Source: Symbiodinium natans
Lineage: Eukaryota > Sar > Dinophyceae > Suessiales > Symbiodiniaceae
NCBI GenBank assembly: GCA_905221605.1
Contig: CAJNDS010002242.1
Coordinates: 166,001 to 230,000, forward strand
Length of the DNA stretch: 64,000 nucleotides
Direction of reading: 5' to 3'
The notes under the pieces were generated by a model. That model made no database searches. It was not told the origin of the DNA and saw only the letters and a program-made list of their open reading frames with translations. The translations under genes and the position numbers were made by a program. Positions 10,702 to 19,010 of this stretch are shown here, piece after piece. The first letter of the stretch is position 1. The number at the start of each line of letters is the position of its first letter.

Positions 10702-10802
10702 GTTTAGGGTTTAGGGTTTAGGGTTTCTTGGGATAAACCCTAAACCCTAAACCCTAAACCCTAAACCCTAAACCCTAAACCCTAAACCCTAAACCCTAAA
10801 CC
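10702..10802. repeat. TTTAGGG block facing a CCCTAAA block
   Basis: Three TTTAGGG units, an 8-bp spacer, then ten CCCTAAA units; the RNA could fold on itself. Confidence 0.93.
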
Positions 10803-11082
10803 AATTTTTGCGCGGCTGAAAATCTCTAATCCCTAAGCCCTATAGGCCCTAAACCCTGCGGCAGGCTGCTCAGGGCAGTCTTGAGGGCGCCTCAGCCACA
10901 GTTTGCGCAAGAAGGCTAAGGGCCCATGCACCCTGTAAGCTGTTGCGGATGACGGGGAACCCTAAGACCTGCATCCTCGACCTCAACTATTCTAAGGGTT
11001 TAGGGTTTAGGGTTTAGGGTTTAGGGTTTAGGACTTGGGTGGGAAACTTCCCCAACCCCTCAACCCCACCCTTGATTCCCAG

Positions 11083-11142
11083 CCCGCAAAGGCTGGAGTG
11101 GGTGAAGATGCAGCACGTCAAGTTCTTCAACAAGGCTGCGGA
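11083..11142 (+). CDS. Probable exon, frame ambiguous
   Basis: ATTCCCAG acceptor and canonical GTAAGG donor running into TTTAGGG. One frame reads LEWVKMQHVKFFNKAAE; another open frame reads PAKAGVGEDAARQVLQQGCG. Confidence 0.55.
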
Positions 11143-11520
11143 GTAAGGGTTTAGGGTTTAGGGCTTAGGGCTTGTGGCTTAGGGCTTAGGGTTCAGGGTT
11201 CAGGGTGCGCGCAAGTTCAAGGGGCCCTCTGTCTAAATACTAAGCCCTAAACCCTAAACCTCAAACCCCAAACCACAAGTTCTTATTCCCCTTTTCTAGG
11301 TCCCTACTTACAAGCCCCTCTAAGTCAGCCAAAACGGGTGCCCCTTTTATTCCTAGGGGCTTCAGAGGTTCTGCAGGGCTTTGAGACCGTGCGCCCTTTT
11401 CTGCCATTTTATAGGGTTTAGGGTCTAGGGTTGAAGGGTTGGTTTCGGGTTCAGGGTTTAGGGTCTAGGGTTTAAGGGTCCCTAAACCCATAATATGTAG
11501 TCCGCAGGTAGACCCTGGAA

Positions 11521-11551
<31 letters not shown>

Positions 11552-11553
11552 AG

Positions 11554-11592
11554 GCCCATACGCTGGACATGACGGTCGCGCTGGGGGCTCAG
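11554..11592 (+). CDS. Probable exon behind a 30-C polypyrimidine tract
   Basis: Thirty consecutive C (11522-11551) lead straight into AG at 11552-11553. Frame AHTLDMTVALGAQ then GTGTCT donor; the frame also stays open to a TAA at 11653. Confidence 0.5.
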
Positions 11593-11767
11593 GTGTCTTC
11601 CAGGCTTCCCCCGAACCTTGAAACGGAATTCTCGTGCGGTTTCCCGCAGCCCTAAACTCTAAACCTATTGGAGACTCCTCAACGAACGTACGAACCAAAA
11701 GCCCTAAACCCTAAACCCTAAACCCTAAATCGCTCTAATCCATGGTGCCTGCCAGATGTTGTTTCAG

Positions 11768-11800
11768 GCACCTTCCACTCGGACCCCTATCGCATCAATG
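11768..11800 (+). CDS. Probable 33-nt exon
   Basis: TTGTTTCAG acceptor and canonical GTAAGA donor. In phase with the neighbours it reads APSTRTPIASM; a second frame reads TFHSDPYRIN. Confidence 0.5.
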
Positions 11801-12055
11801 GTAAGATTCCCCCGCACCCGACCCCTCCTCCCCCCACCCCAATCCCCCACAAACCCTAAACCCCAAACCCTAAACCCCAAACCCTAAGCCCTAAACCCTA
11901 AACCCTAAGCCCTAAACCCTGAATCCTCCGTCTTCCTCCCCCTATGCCTTCGACATCCCTTGGACCTGGAACCCTAAGCCCGATACGAGCCCTGCTTGGA
12001 AGCCCTTTTGACTTAGTAAGTAGGGTTGAGGGTTAGGGTTTAGGGTTAGTAACCC

Positions 12056-12103
12056 AAAACCCTAAACCTTAAACCCTAAACCCTAAACCCTAAACCCTAA
12101 ACC
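12056..12103. repeat. CCCTAAA array
   Basis: About 6 units, preceded by G-strand units; upstream of the exon at 12153. Confidence 0.9.
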
Positions 12104-12152
12104 GCGGCTTTTCAGCGGGTACTAAGTAGACTTACCACGTCGCCCTAGGCAG

Positions 12153-12233
12153 CTTGAGCGATGTCGTGAGCCCAGGCGTGATTTCGATGAAGTGCTGCTT
12201 GAGATTGAGAAGCCTTCGGACCACGCCAACAAG
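12153..12233 (+). CDS. Probable exon upstream of the retrotransposon
   Basis: 27 codons, CTAGGCAG acceptor, donor AAG|GTGGGG; frame RRDFDEVLLEIEKPSDHANK. Joins the exon at 22171 (one shared G), placing the copia element in the intron between them. Confidence 0.6.
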
Positions 12234-12700
12234 GTGGGGAGGGTCTTTCTGCCTCGATCGGTTTCGGGTTTGGGTTCTTAGGGTTTAGGGTTTCGGGTTT
12301 AGGGCGCAGGGTCTTGCACCCCTTAACCCCAAGCTATGCAGCTTGCCGCGACTGATCTCCCCCCGACCCCGCAGATCCCCGGCGAGACAAGCGAGGCTCA
12401 TGATGTGCCTTGCCTCAGATGGAGTTTGTTTGTTTTCTTTTTTTGGGGGGGGGGAGGAGGAAGGCAGGGTTCGGGAGGGTTCGGGAGGGTTAGGGAGGGT
12501 CAGGGAGGGTTAAGGCTTGTTGGTGGAGGGGGGGTTGGGGGTTTCAGGACGTAGAATCAAAGGCACCCTCAACTTCAGTCTGGAGTCGGTAGGCCATCCG
12601 CTTGTACTTCATCCTTGCCTTTCGGCATCTTATACCAAGTGGTGGGGGGGGGGGGTCTGCACCGTACCCTAAACCCTAAACCCTGAACCCTGAACCCTAA
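12234..12700. other. Intron segment before the retrotransposon
   Basis: G-rich irregular repeats (GGGTTCGGGA type), a T7G10 tract at 12438, and a short CCCTAAA array into which the element inserted. Confidence 0.55.
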
Positions 12701-12705
12701 ACCCT
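12701..12705. repeat. Left target-site duplication ACCCT
   Basis: Five bases matching those just after the 3' LTR; part of a CCCTAAA unit. Confidence 0.93.
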
Positions 12706-13016
12706 TGTGAATCTCATGGCAGGAGATTGCCGACATGTACATCCTGTTGCCTCCCGGGCTCCGAAGATCCCGACGGCGGGAGGGTAGGGCACGCTACCGG
12801 GTAGCGCATGGATCTCTGAGCTGGTGGAAAAGGGCAGGCGCCTTCTCTTGCGCGGGGCCGCATCTTTCTTTCGCTGACAGGGTCAGTTCTTCATTCAGAT
12901 CTTTCACTGACAGGGTCAGTTTCTTCATCGTGGGTTCCTTTCCTGTATCTGGATTCTTGGGCAGATCTGGACATACAGAAGGGTCATCTGCTACCAGGGT
13001 GAACTTCGAGTTCACA
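12706..13016 (+). repeat. 5' LTR of copia element
   Basis: 311 bp with 6-bp terminal inverted repeats TGTGAA/TTCACA. It contains three short perfect palindromic motifs: CGCTACC-G-GGTAGCG (12792-12806), CTGAC-AGG-GTCAG twice (12874-12886 and 12907-12919, within a tandem 33-bp repeat), and GTGAACT-TCG-AGTTCAC at the 3' edge (12999-13015). No TATA box is visible. The open frame across it is not a gene. Confidence 0.97.
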
Positions 13017-13017
13017 C

Positions 13018-13030
13018 TGGTAGCGGAGCC
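13018..13030 (+). other. Primer-binding site
   Basis: TGGTAGCGGAGCC begins one base after the 5' LTR. It resembles the complement of the 3' end of initiator methionine tRNA (TGGTANCAGAG... in other copia elements) with an A-to-G difference. Confidence 0.75.
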
Positions 13031-13130
13031 CGAGGCTTCGCAGCCAGACCTGCGGAAAAGCTGTTGATCCAGGGATACTGTGGTGTGACCTGACAAGGGT
13101 GCCAAAGACATTGGTGGAGTCTCCGAAGAA

Positions 13131-16100
13131 ATGGCACAACCGCCTTCAGCGTCATCAGAGACCGGGGGCCTGCCTGGAATGCAATTGCCATGGGCAGCGA
13201 TTCCCAAGTTCATCCCGGGATCTACGGATGTGACAGAGTACAGCCGGAAGATGGAGTTCCTGGCGGCGATGTGGCCGAAGGAGCATCTTCCTCTCCTTGC
13301 TCCCCGAGCTGCTCTACTCTGCGAGGGCACAGCGTTTAAGAAGCTGGCCTCCCTGCCACCCAGCAAACTTCAGAGTACCGACGATTCTGGAGTGAAGCTC
13401 CTGGTGTCTACGCTTGGTGGTTCCTGGGGCAAGACAGTTTTGGAAGAGAAGTATGATCGCTTCGAGAAAGCAATCTACGGCACGGTGCAGAAGGCTGATG
13501 AGACCAACGACAGCTACCTAGCTCGTCATGACGTTCACTTCGAGGAGTTGGTGTCACAGGGAGTCACGTTGTCCGAGGTTCGGGCGTACATTCTGCTGCG
13601 TCAGTCTCAGCTGTCAGCAGAAGATCGGAAGAAGATTGTGGTAGAGATGGGTGGAACTTTGGATCACACGAAGGTCGGTGCGTCCATCCGGCTACTGGGA
13701 TCCAGATTCTTTTCCGATCTGCAAGGACTTCGTGGAAGTGCCCGCAACAAGACGTACGATGCCAACATCACCGAAGAGACAGCGACTGATGAGACAGAGC
13801 GCGCGTACCAGGCCACCTCTTCCATCCCGAACTCAGAAGAGCCCGAGACAGAGATCGATGGTGAATACCTAGAGGCAATGATTGCAGCTGAGGACCAGGA
13901 CGCTCTGCAGGTGCAAGCCTTTGAAGAAGAGCTGGAGGGGTTCTTTCAGGAGACCCCCGATTTGCAGGAGGCCCTCATCTCCTACCTTGATGCTCGAAAC
14001 AGATTGCTTCAGAAAAAGAAAGCAAGGGGCTTCTGGCCCGTGAGCTCCAGCAAGGGTGGCAAGAGCCATCGTGGCTTCAAGGGCAAAGGCAGAGGAAAGA
14101 GCGCAGCCCAGAATCAGCTCCTCGCCAGGATCGCTCGCAGTACCTGCCGGGCATGTGGGGAGCGAGGGCACTGGCGCGCTGAATGCCCAAAATATGGGAA
14201 GCCAGGGAGTATGAGCAACAAAGGCGAAGCAACTACGACCTTTGCTGACGTTCCCGAAGACTCCCTGGCTGCAGCATCCTCGCAGGATGGACAAACGACG
14301 GAAGTGTTCACCAGCGTGCCCGCAGATGCCCTGTCCCTGGAAGAGGCTCTAGTAGCAAAGGTTCTTGCGTCCCGAGATGTCATCCTAAATAGACTCCAGC
14401 AAGTCGTTAAGAACCTAAAAAGCCGTGCCCTAAAGCTCTCAATCTCCAGGCAAGCCGACAGTGGGGAGACTTCGCCCGCTGATGCGTCAGGCGTCCCGCA
14501 GCAGCGCGCTGCATGTGCCTGGAGAAGCAAGCGTGCTGCTCCACCAATGCAAGTTCCTCATTCATCTGCCCATGCCCTTCTGAGTAGTGGTTCCGTAGAA
14601 GCCATCCTAGATACAGGGGCCAGTCGGTGTGTGATGGGGAAGAGCCTTGTTTCCACTTTCTTGAGCCAGCTGAGTGATGTTGTCCGAGATCAGGTAAAGG
14701 TCACCCAGAGTGCTGTTCGGTTCCGGTTTGGGAACAACCAAACATTGGTGAGCGAGCGTCGGATTCTCATTCCGCTTCGGACAGCAAACAGCTCCATTTT
14801 GTGGCTTGGGATTGAAGTTGTGCCCGGTGGAACACCTCTCTTACTAAGCAAGAAGGCCATCAAGCAGTTAGGAGGTGTAATAGATACCACCGCCGATGTG
14901 TGCCACCTGAAACGTCTGCAGAAGAAGCTGCAGCTGCGCACCGGACCAACCGGTCTATACATGGTAGATCTTGCCCGCCTGTGCGAGGAAAGTTCTCAGG
15001 AGCTGCAGTGCCACATTGTCCGTGAAGATTGCTTCGATGAGACTCCTCAGATCCGTATTTGCATGTCCACCGATCAGTCCTTGAACACGGGTTCCTCTAC
15101 TGTGGGATGTACAGCCAGTCGATGTTCCCTTAGTCGGTTCAGGGAGAAGAATTCAAGAGTGTTTGGGTTTCGTAAAACTACGAACCATGTTAACGCAATG
15201 TCCACAGCGACCAAGCGCCCTCTGGCGCCCACCAGCCTTTCAGATACAGTCAGCGCACCATGTGCAGCCGCATCCCCGCTCGAGGTTCCGCCTGAGCCCA
15301 CGCTTTCCGATTGCTTTGACTCCGCGTGTTCCGTGCATCATGGCAATGAGCAAGGCCAAAGCATCCCCCCAGAGCAATCTGGGAGCTCGCTTTGCTCGTC
15401 TTCAGGATCCTGCCATGAACTACACGATGGCCGAGATCGAGAATCTCAGCGTGGAGACGCTGGGCGAGTTCAAGATAGACTTCGGTCGGACCATGAAGGG
15501 CAGAACCTACATGGAAGTGGCCGAAACCGAGAAGGATTGGGTGAAATGGTGCTGCGACCACCTCGCCAAGAGCGAGAAACGCTGTCACCAAGTCTTCATG
15601 ATCTTCATCGAGAAGTACATCGAAGCAGCCGAGGAGACCGAAGCCACGCTGCTTTACGCGACGGAGCCCTCGAATGTCCCAGTCCATCCATCTCCGCGAA
15701 CGCCCAGTCTGATGCAGCCCGCCTCAAAGGCAGCTCCCAAAAGGGCTCCTCAACCGTCGGAGCCGTCCCAGGACCAGTGGGATGTGGTGTCGACGACGGA
15801 AGGCCCATCAGTGATCACCGAGCAGGTGAACAGTCTGACATCACGCATGAACCAGATGGAGAATGTCATGCAGCAGGTGTTGGGAGCAGTCCAGGCCCTA
15901 CATGCTCAGTCCCAGGCAGCGTAGCTGACCGGCCCTTTCAGCTTTCGAAGCTCTCCAGAAATCAAGTCAGGTGGCAGCAGCTTGAAGAGCAAGCCCGTAC
16001 ACTTGTTCGTAATCAAGCCCCGCTAGCTAACTTAAGGTGCTTCCTTCAACAAGTTCCCTGGGATCAGCTGAAGGGCAGAAGGGAAGGCAAACGTAGCATA

Positions 16101-19010
16101 CTCACTATGGGTTCGAAGGATTCGGAGAAGCCTGGAGACTACTTAGTTTTCGGGATGTATGCTCATGGAGGGATTACAGGGATCACGACATTGTCCAAGG
16201 AGCTTCCCTGGCTGACGTGTGCCTTGACCCGCATGGTCAGACTGACCAATCCCCAACAGAAGATCTCGTCCATTGCTGTGTCCTGCAACACCTGTGCTAG
16301 TCCACACCGTGATAGCTATAACGATCCCAATAGCCCGAACTGTGTGATACCCATTGTATACCCTAAGACAGGAGGACAAGTGTGGGTGGCCAATCCGCAG
16401 CCTGATTCCAGATCTTCCGGAGTGTCCATGTTGTGTGGTCAGCAGAACGTGCAGGGAACCTGTCATCCACTGCGCGACCAAGGGGTGTATCTCAAGCCAC
16501 AAGAGTGGCACGCTACAATGCCTTGGACTGGGGACAGAGTAGTTGCCATCAGCTATGTCTTGAAAGCTTTCCCAAAACTAAAAGGGCATGAAATGTTGTG
16601 GCTCCGTAGTCATGGGTTTAGGCTACCCTCCAAACCCCGAGATTCCTTAACAGCTGAACACGCAAAGCCCAACGATGACCTGCCGTCATCTGAGTGTCTT
16701 CCAGCATCTCCTGCAAGCCCTAAAGTGTCTCAGCCTGAGTCCGCTGCCCAAAGCTTACAAGATGCGGCGCAAGCCTGTGCGGCCGCAATTGAACGTGCTG
16801 AAGCAGTGCATCAGGATTCCATGAGGCTTTGTGGTCCTGTCTCCTCTCCCAGGATAGACCTCCTTGAAGTGTATGCCTATCCCGATAGCCGAATTACGTC
16901 TTCCCTGAATCAGCTCGGGGGTAAGGCTGTTCGGTTCACTAGGCAAGACGGAGATTTAGCGACTCAAGCAGGACAACAGAAGCTGTGGGACCTTGTGCAT
17001 CAGCTTCAACCCCGTCATATCTGGGTAGCCCCAGACTGTCGACTGTGGTGCTCATGGTCTTACCTCAATGCTTCCCGAAGTTCTAAAGCTTTTCAAAATC
17101 GTCTGAAGGATTGCCAGGCCGATCAGATTCATTTGCGTCTGTGTGCCGAGTTGTTCGAATGGCAGCGGCTGCGTGGCCGAGCCTTCCATATGGAGCAACC
17201 TGCCCGATCTGGCATGCTAGATGAAAAAGCCCTAACTCCAATCGTGCAGAACACATGGCATGTCCACGTGGATATGTGTGCTTTCGGCCTCCGCACTCCT
17301 GTGCACAAGGTACCGATACAAAAGCGGACAATAATTTTAAGTTCTTCCAAGCAAATGGCTGACAGCTTAAGATCTCATCTATGCCAGAAGAATCATGAGC
17401 ACCACCGCATTGCCGGGCGTGTTCTCGGCGGTGTGCCCGCGTCCGTCTTTGCCGGATCCTACTGTCAGGGTTTTGCAGATCACGTGGCCAGACAGATGTG
17501 TTCCAAGCTGTCGGCGGATGCACTGGCCGTCGATCCAGAAACTCCCCGCACCCGCAAGAGGTTTAAGACTTCGGTTGGAACCCCAGTAGCCCTTAGTCAG
17601 CCCAATCTGAGCAAGCGCGAGGCCCCTGAGTCCTCCGAAGGGTCTCAACGCAGTGTTTCACAGCGACGACGTGAGTCGCCTATGCCAATGTCACTGCATG
17701 ATTCTTCAGCGTTGCCCACAGCTGCCTGGCAATCCGTGTTTGATATGGCCGCGCTGCAAGCCGGTCGAGCCACTTCGCTTGTGCATCCTGGTCACGAGAT
17801 CGTTGACCTCATCCAGCAAAATCTGAGCCAGATGAATGTCCTCCAAGTGTTTCTTAGTAAGGGTACCCGAAACCTTCAAAGTCCCCTAGGCGCACTACCA
17901 AGTACTGTAGCTCCATGGCGAGTCAGCGTCGGACAAGTCATTGAAGCTGGTCAAGCGAAGTTCATGTGTCTGGGCAACGAAGAGCGCGCTGCGATGCCTG
18001 AGAAACGGAAGAAGATGAGAATCCAAGCGGTTGAGTACCTCTTTACCATTTTTGGATCCATGAAGGATCAGACTTCCGTGTCTCAGACAGAATCCACGTC
18101 TCTGGGTGACCATCTTCCCGACACCCAGAGTGAGCCAAATCTCGAAGGGTGGGCGCCGCCTCCAGTGCCCCTGCATGGACCTGCCTTCCGCAATCTTGAT
18201 CGTGAGTCAAAAAACAAGCTCATCCGCATTCATAATAATCTGGGGCACCCCGCGCCCACAACCCTAGCGCGACATTTGAAAGCGGCAGGTGAAAGTTCTG
18301 CCTTGGTGGATGCTGCGCTTGAGTACCAGTGCGATGCATGCCTAGAGTCCACTGAACCACGACATCAGCGGCCCAGCAAACTTCCTGAACATAAGGAGTT
18401 TAATGATCTTATTGGGGTAGACGGTTTCTTCTTCAAGGGGAGATCGGGTTACAAAGCATATGTCCTTCATGCACTGGATGAAGCTAGCTGCTTCCACCTT
18501 GGACGCCGAGTACTGTCTCGGCAAACGAGCCATGCTACCAAAACTTTATCCGAATTTTGGTTTTCATGGGCTGGAAACCCCCGGAAGATCTACTTAGACC
18601 CAGCCGGAGAATTTAGATCCGCAGAAATTCTTGACTATTTCCAAAGTTTAAACATCCAATGCTTCATCACGGCCGCAGCCTGGCAAAGAGGTAGACTAGA
18701 AAGACATGGAGATGTTCTTAAGGATATGCTTGCCCGAATGGATGCCCAAAGCCCTCTGGCAAGTGATGACCTCTTTGACCAAGCCCTGCTTCAAGCTTTC
18801 CAGGCCAAGAACGCCTTGATGCGTCATCAAGGATATGCTCCTGAACAAATTGTGCTTGGAAAATCCCTAAGAGTCCCCGGAAGCCTAACCTCTGATGAAG
18901 ACCTGACTTCCCACGCCATGACTGAAGGGCCAGACCTAGAGTCTGAACGACAGCGCCAGCGGTTGGAAGTCAGGTGTTCAGCACGCAAGGTTCTGGGATG
19001 CAGACAATAG
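13131..19010 (+). CDS. Copia Gag-protease-(accessory domains)-integrase polyprotein, 5' part
   Basis: 1,959 residues from ATG. Gag region about 1-335, then a CCHC zinc knuckle (C339, C342, H347, C352), then an aspartic protease centred on DTGAS (D494-S498). Residues about 737-930 are low-complexity Arg/Ser/His-rich because this stretch also encodes the nested +1 ORF. A 2OG-dioxygenase-like domain follows at about 1003-1150 and a C5-methyltransferase-like domain at about 1240-1460. The integrase has its HHCC finger (H1701, H1706, C1734, C1737) and catalytic D1764, D1823 and E1857 (VDGF, YLDPAGEF, GRLERHGD). The frame ends at TAG 19008-19010 after drifting out of the integrase frame near 18988; homologous sequence continues in the +1 frame. 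The product would be cut by its own protease and work in virus-like particles. The extra domains between protease and integrase are unusual for copia. Confidence 0.95.
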   Translation: MAQPPSASSETGGLPGMQLPWAAIPKFIPGSTDVTEYSRKMEFLAAMWPKEHLPLLAPRAALLCEGTAFKKLASLPPSKLQSTDDSGVKLLVSTLGGSWGKTVLEEKYDRFEKAIYGTVQKADETNDSYLARHDVHFEELVSQGVTLSEVRAYILLRQSQLSAEDRKKIVVEMGGTLDHTKVGASIRLLGSRFFSDLQGLRGSARNKTYDANITEETATDETERAYQATSSIPNSEEPETEIDGEYLEAMIAAEDQDALQVQAFEEELEGFFQETPDLQEALISYLDARNRLLQKKKARGFWPVSSSKGGKSHRGFKGKGRGKSAAQNQLLARIARSTCRACGERGHWRAECPKYGKPGSMSNKGEATTTFADVPEDSLAAASSQDGQTTEVFTSVPADALSLEEALVAKVLASRDVILNRLQQVVKNLKSRALKLSISRQADSGETSPADASGVPQQRAACAWRSKRAAPPMQVPHSSAHALLSSGSVEAILDTGASRCVMGKSLVSTFLSQLSDVVRDQVKVTQSAVRFRFGNNQTLVSERRILIPLRTANSSILWLGIEVVPGGTPLLLSKKAIKQLGGVIDTTADVCHLKRLQKKLQLRTGPTGLYMVDLARLCEESSQELQCHIVREDCFDETPQIRICMSTDQSLNTGSSTVGCTASRCSLSRFREKNSRVFGFRKTTNHVNAMSTATKRPLAPTSLSDTVSAPCAAASPLEVPPEPTLSDCFDSACSVHHGNEQGQSIPPEQSGSSLCSSSGSCHELHDGRDRESQRGDAGRVQDRLRSDHEGQNLHGSGRNREGLGEMVLRPPRQERETLSPSLHDLHREVHRSSRGDRSHAALRDGALECPSPSISANAQSDAARLKGSSQKGSSTVGAVPGPVGCGVDDGRPISDHRAGEQSDITHEPDGECHAAGVGSSPGPTCSVPGSVADRPFQLSKLSRNQVRWQQLEEQARTLVRNQAPLANLRCFLQQVPWDQLKGRREGKRSILTMGSKDSEKPGDYLVFGMYAHGGITGITTLSKELPWLTCALTRMVRLTNPQQKISSIAVSCNTCASPHRDSYNDPNSPNCVIPIVYPKTGGQVWVANPQPDSRSSGVSMLCGQQNVQGTCHPLRDQGVYLKPQEWHATMPWTGDRVVAISYVLKAFPKLKGHEMLWLRSHGFRLPSKPRDSLTAEHAKPNDDLPSSECLPASPASPKVSQPESAAQSLQDAAQACAAAIERAEAVHQDSMRLCGPVSSPRIDLLEVYAYPDSRITSSLNQLGGKAVRFTRQDGDLATQAGQQKLWDLVHQLQPRHIWVAPDCRLWCSWSYLNASRSSKAFQNRLKDCQADQIHLRLCAELFEWQRLRGRAFHMEQPARSGMLDEKALTPIVQNTWHVHVDMCAFGLRTPVHKVPIQKRTIILSSSKQMADSLRSHLCQKNHEHHRIAGRVLGGVPASVFAGSYCQGFADHVARQMCSKLSADALAVDPETPRTRKRFKTSVGTPVALSQPNLSKREAPESSEGSQRSVSQRRRESPMPMSLHDSSALPTAAWQSVFDMAALQAGRATSLVHPGHEIVDLIQQNLSQMNVLQVFLSKGTRNLQSPLGALPSTVAPWRVSVGQVIEAGQAKFMCLGNEERAAMPEKRKKMRIQAVEYLFTIFGSMKDQTSVSQTESTSLGDHLPDTQSEPNLEGWAPPPVPLHGPAFRNLDRESKNKLIRIHNNLGHPAPTTLARHLKAAGESSALVDAALEYQCDACLESTEPRHQRPSKLPEHKEFNDLIGVDGFFFKGRSGYKAYVLHALDEASCFHLGRRVLSRQTSHATKTLSEFWFSWAGNPRKIYLDPAGEFRSAEILDYFQSLNIQCFITAAAWQRGRLERHGDVLKDMLARMDAQSPLASDDLFDQALLQAFQAKNALMRHQGYAPEQIVLGKSLRVPGSLTSDEDLTSHAMTEGPDLESERQRQRLEVRCSARKVLGCRQ
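15340..15924 (+). CDS. Nested +1-frame ORF inside the copia polyprotein gene
   Basis: 194 residues from ATG (MAMSKAKASPQ) to TAG, wholly inside the polyprotein frame, which stays open throughout. This frame looks like real protein: an FGRTMKGRTYMEVAETEKDW segment resembling the small FGK..KGKT..EV...W domain seen at the C terminus of exonuclease-X-like proteins and in dinoflagellate copia elements, a Lys/Pro/Ala linker, and a C-terminal amphipathic helix (VITEQVNSLTSRMNQMENVM) likely to form a coiled coil. Over the same bases the polyprotein frame is repetitive and unconvincing. Just outside 15340-15924 the situation reverses. An open frame extends upstream to an ATG at 15187 but looks non-coding there. 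Confidence 0.7.
   Translation: MAMSKAKASPQSNLGARFARLQDPAMNYTMAEIENLSVETLGEFKIDFGRTMKGRTYMEVAETEKDWVKWCCDHLAKSEKRCHQVFMIFIEKYIEAAEETEATLLYATEPSNVPVHPSPRTPSLMQPASKAAPKRAPQPSEPSQDQWDVVSTTEGPSVITEQVNSLTSRMNQMENVMQQVLGAVQALHAQSQAA
16137..16580 (+). other. 2OG-Fe(II) dioxygenase-like domain in the copia polyprotein
   Basis: Polyprotein residues about 1003-1150. I see the iron-binding HxD (SPHRDSYND, H1059 and D1061), a GGQVWVANP strand, and the distal HATMPWTGDR with H1127 and R1136. The H-to-R spacing of nine residues and HxD-to-H spacing of 66-68 match the double-stranded beta-helix pattern of prolyl-hydroxylase-type and nucleic-acid-demodifying dioxygenases. All three metal ligands and the oxoglutarate-binding Arg are present, so activity is possible. 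The substrate is unknown. Confidence 0.65.
16848..17510 (+). other. Cytosine-C5-methyltransferase-like domain in the copia polyprotein
   Basis: Polyprotein residues about 1240-1460. Motifs in the order of C5 methyltransferases: LLEVYAYPDS (1244-1253, motif I position), APDCRLWCSW with Cys1303 (motif IV, PDC in place of PPC), FHMEQP with Glu1355 (motif VI, ENV position), and VPIQKRTIIL at 1394-1403 (motif VIII QxR position). Spacings of 59, 52 and 44 residues are close to those of small bacterial enzymes. No target-recognition domain is obvious. Retroelement-borne cytosine methyltransferases are known in dinoflagellates; whether this domain is one of those or a degenerate Rossmann fold is my inference. 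Confidence 0.5.

Larger units (their letters stand above)
8874..11082. other. Intron-like stretch, few exon signals
   Basis: Telomere-type arrays, a TA microsatellite, a family 5 MITE, and an array-free part (10392-10690) with open fragments LSDAVREVARLIGPEMKM (near 10470) and RVWIFPDDLLSSEYKKV (near 10558) that lack clear splice sites. Confidence 0.5.

Noticed and set aside
12735-13067. A protein repeated at 12735 and 21779
   Set aside because: Open frame of the LTR itself, present twice because the LTR is.
13869-15687. Minus-strand open frames across the copia Gag and protease region
   Set aside because: They oppose a frame with a zinc knuckle and protease motif and carry no motif of their own.
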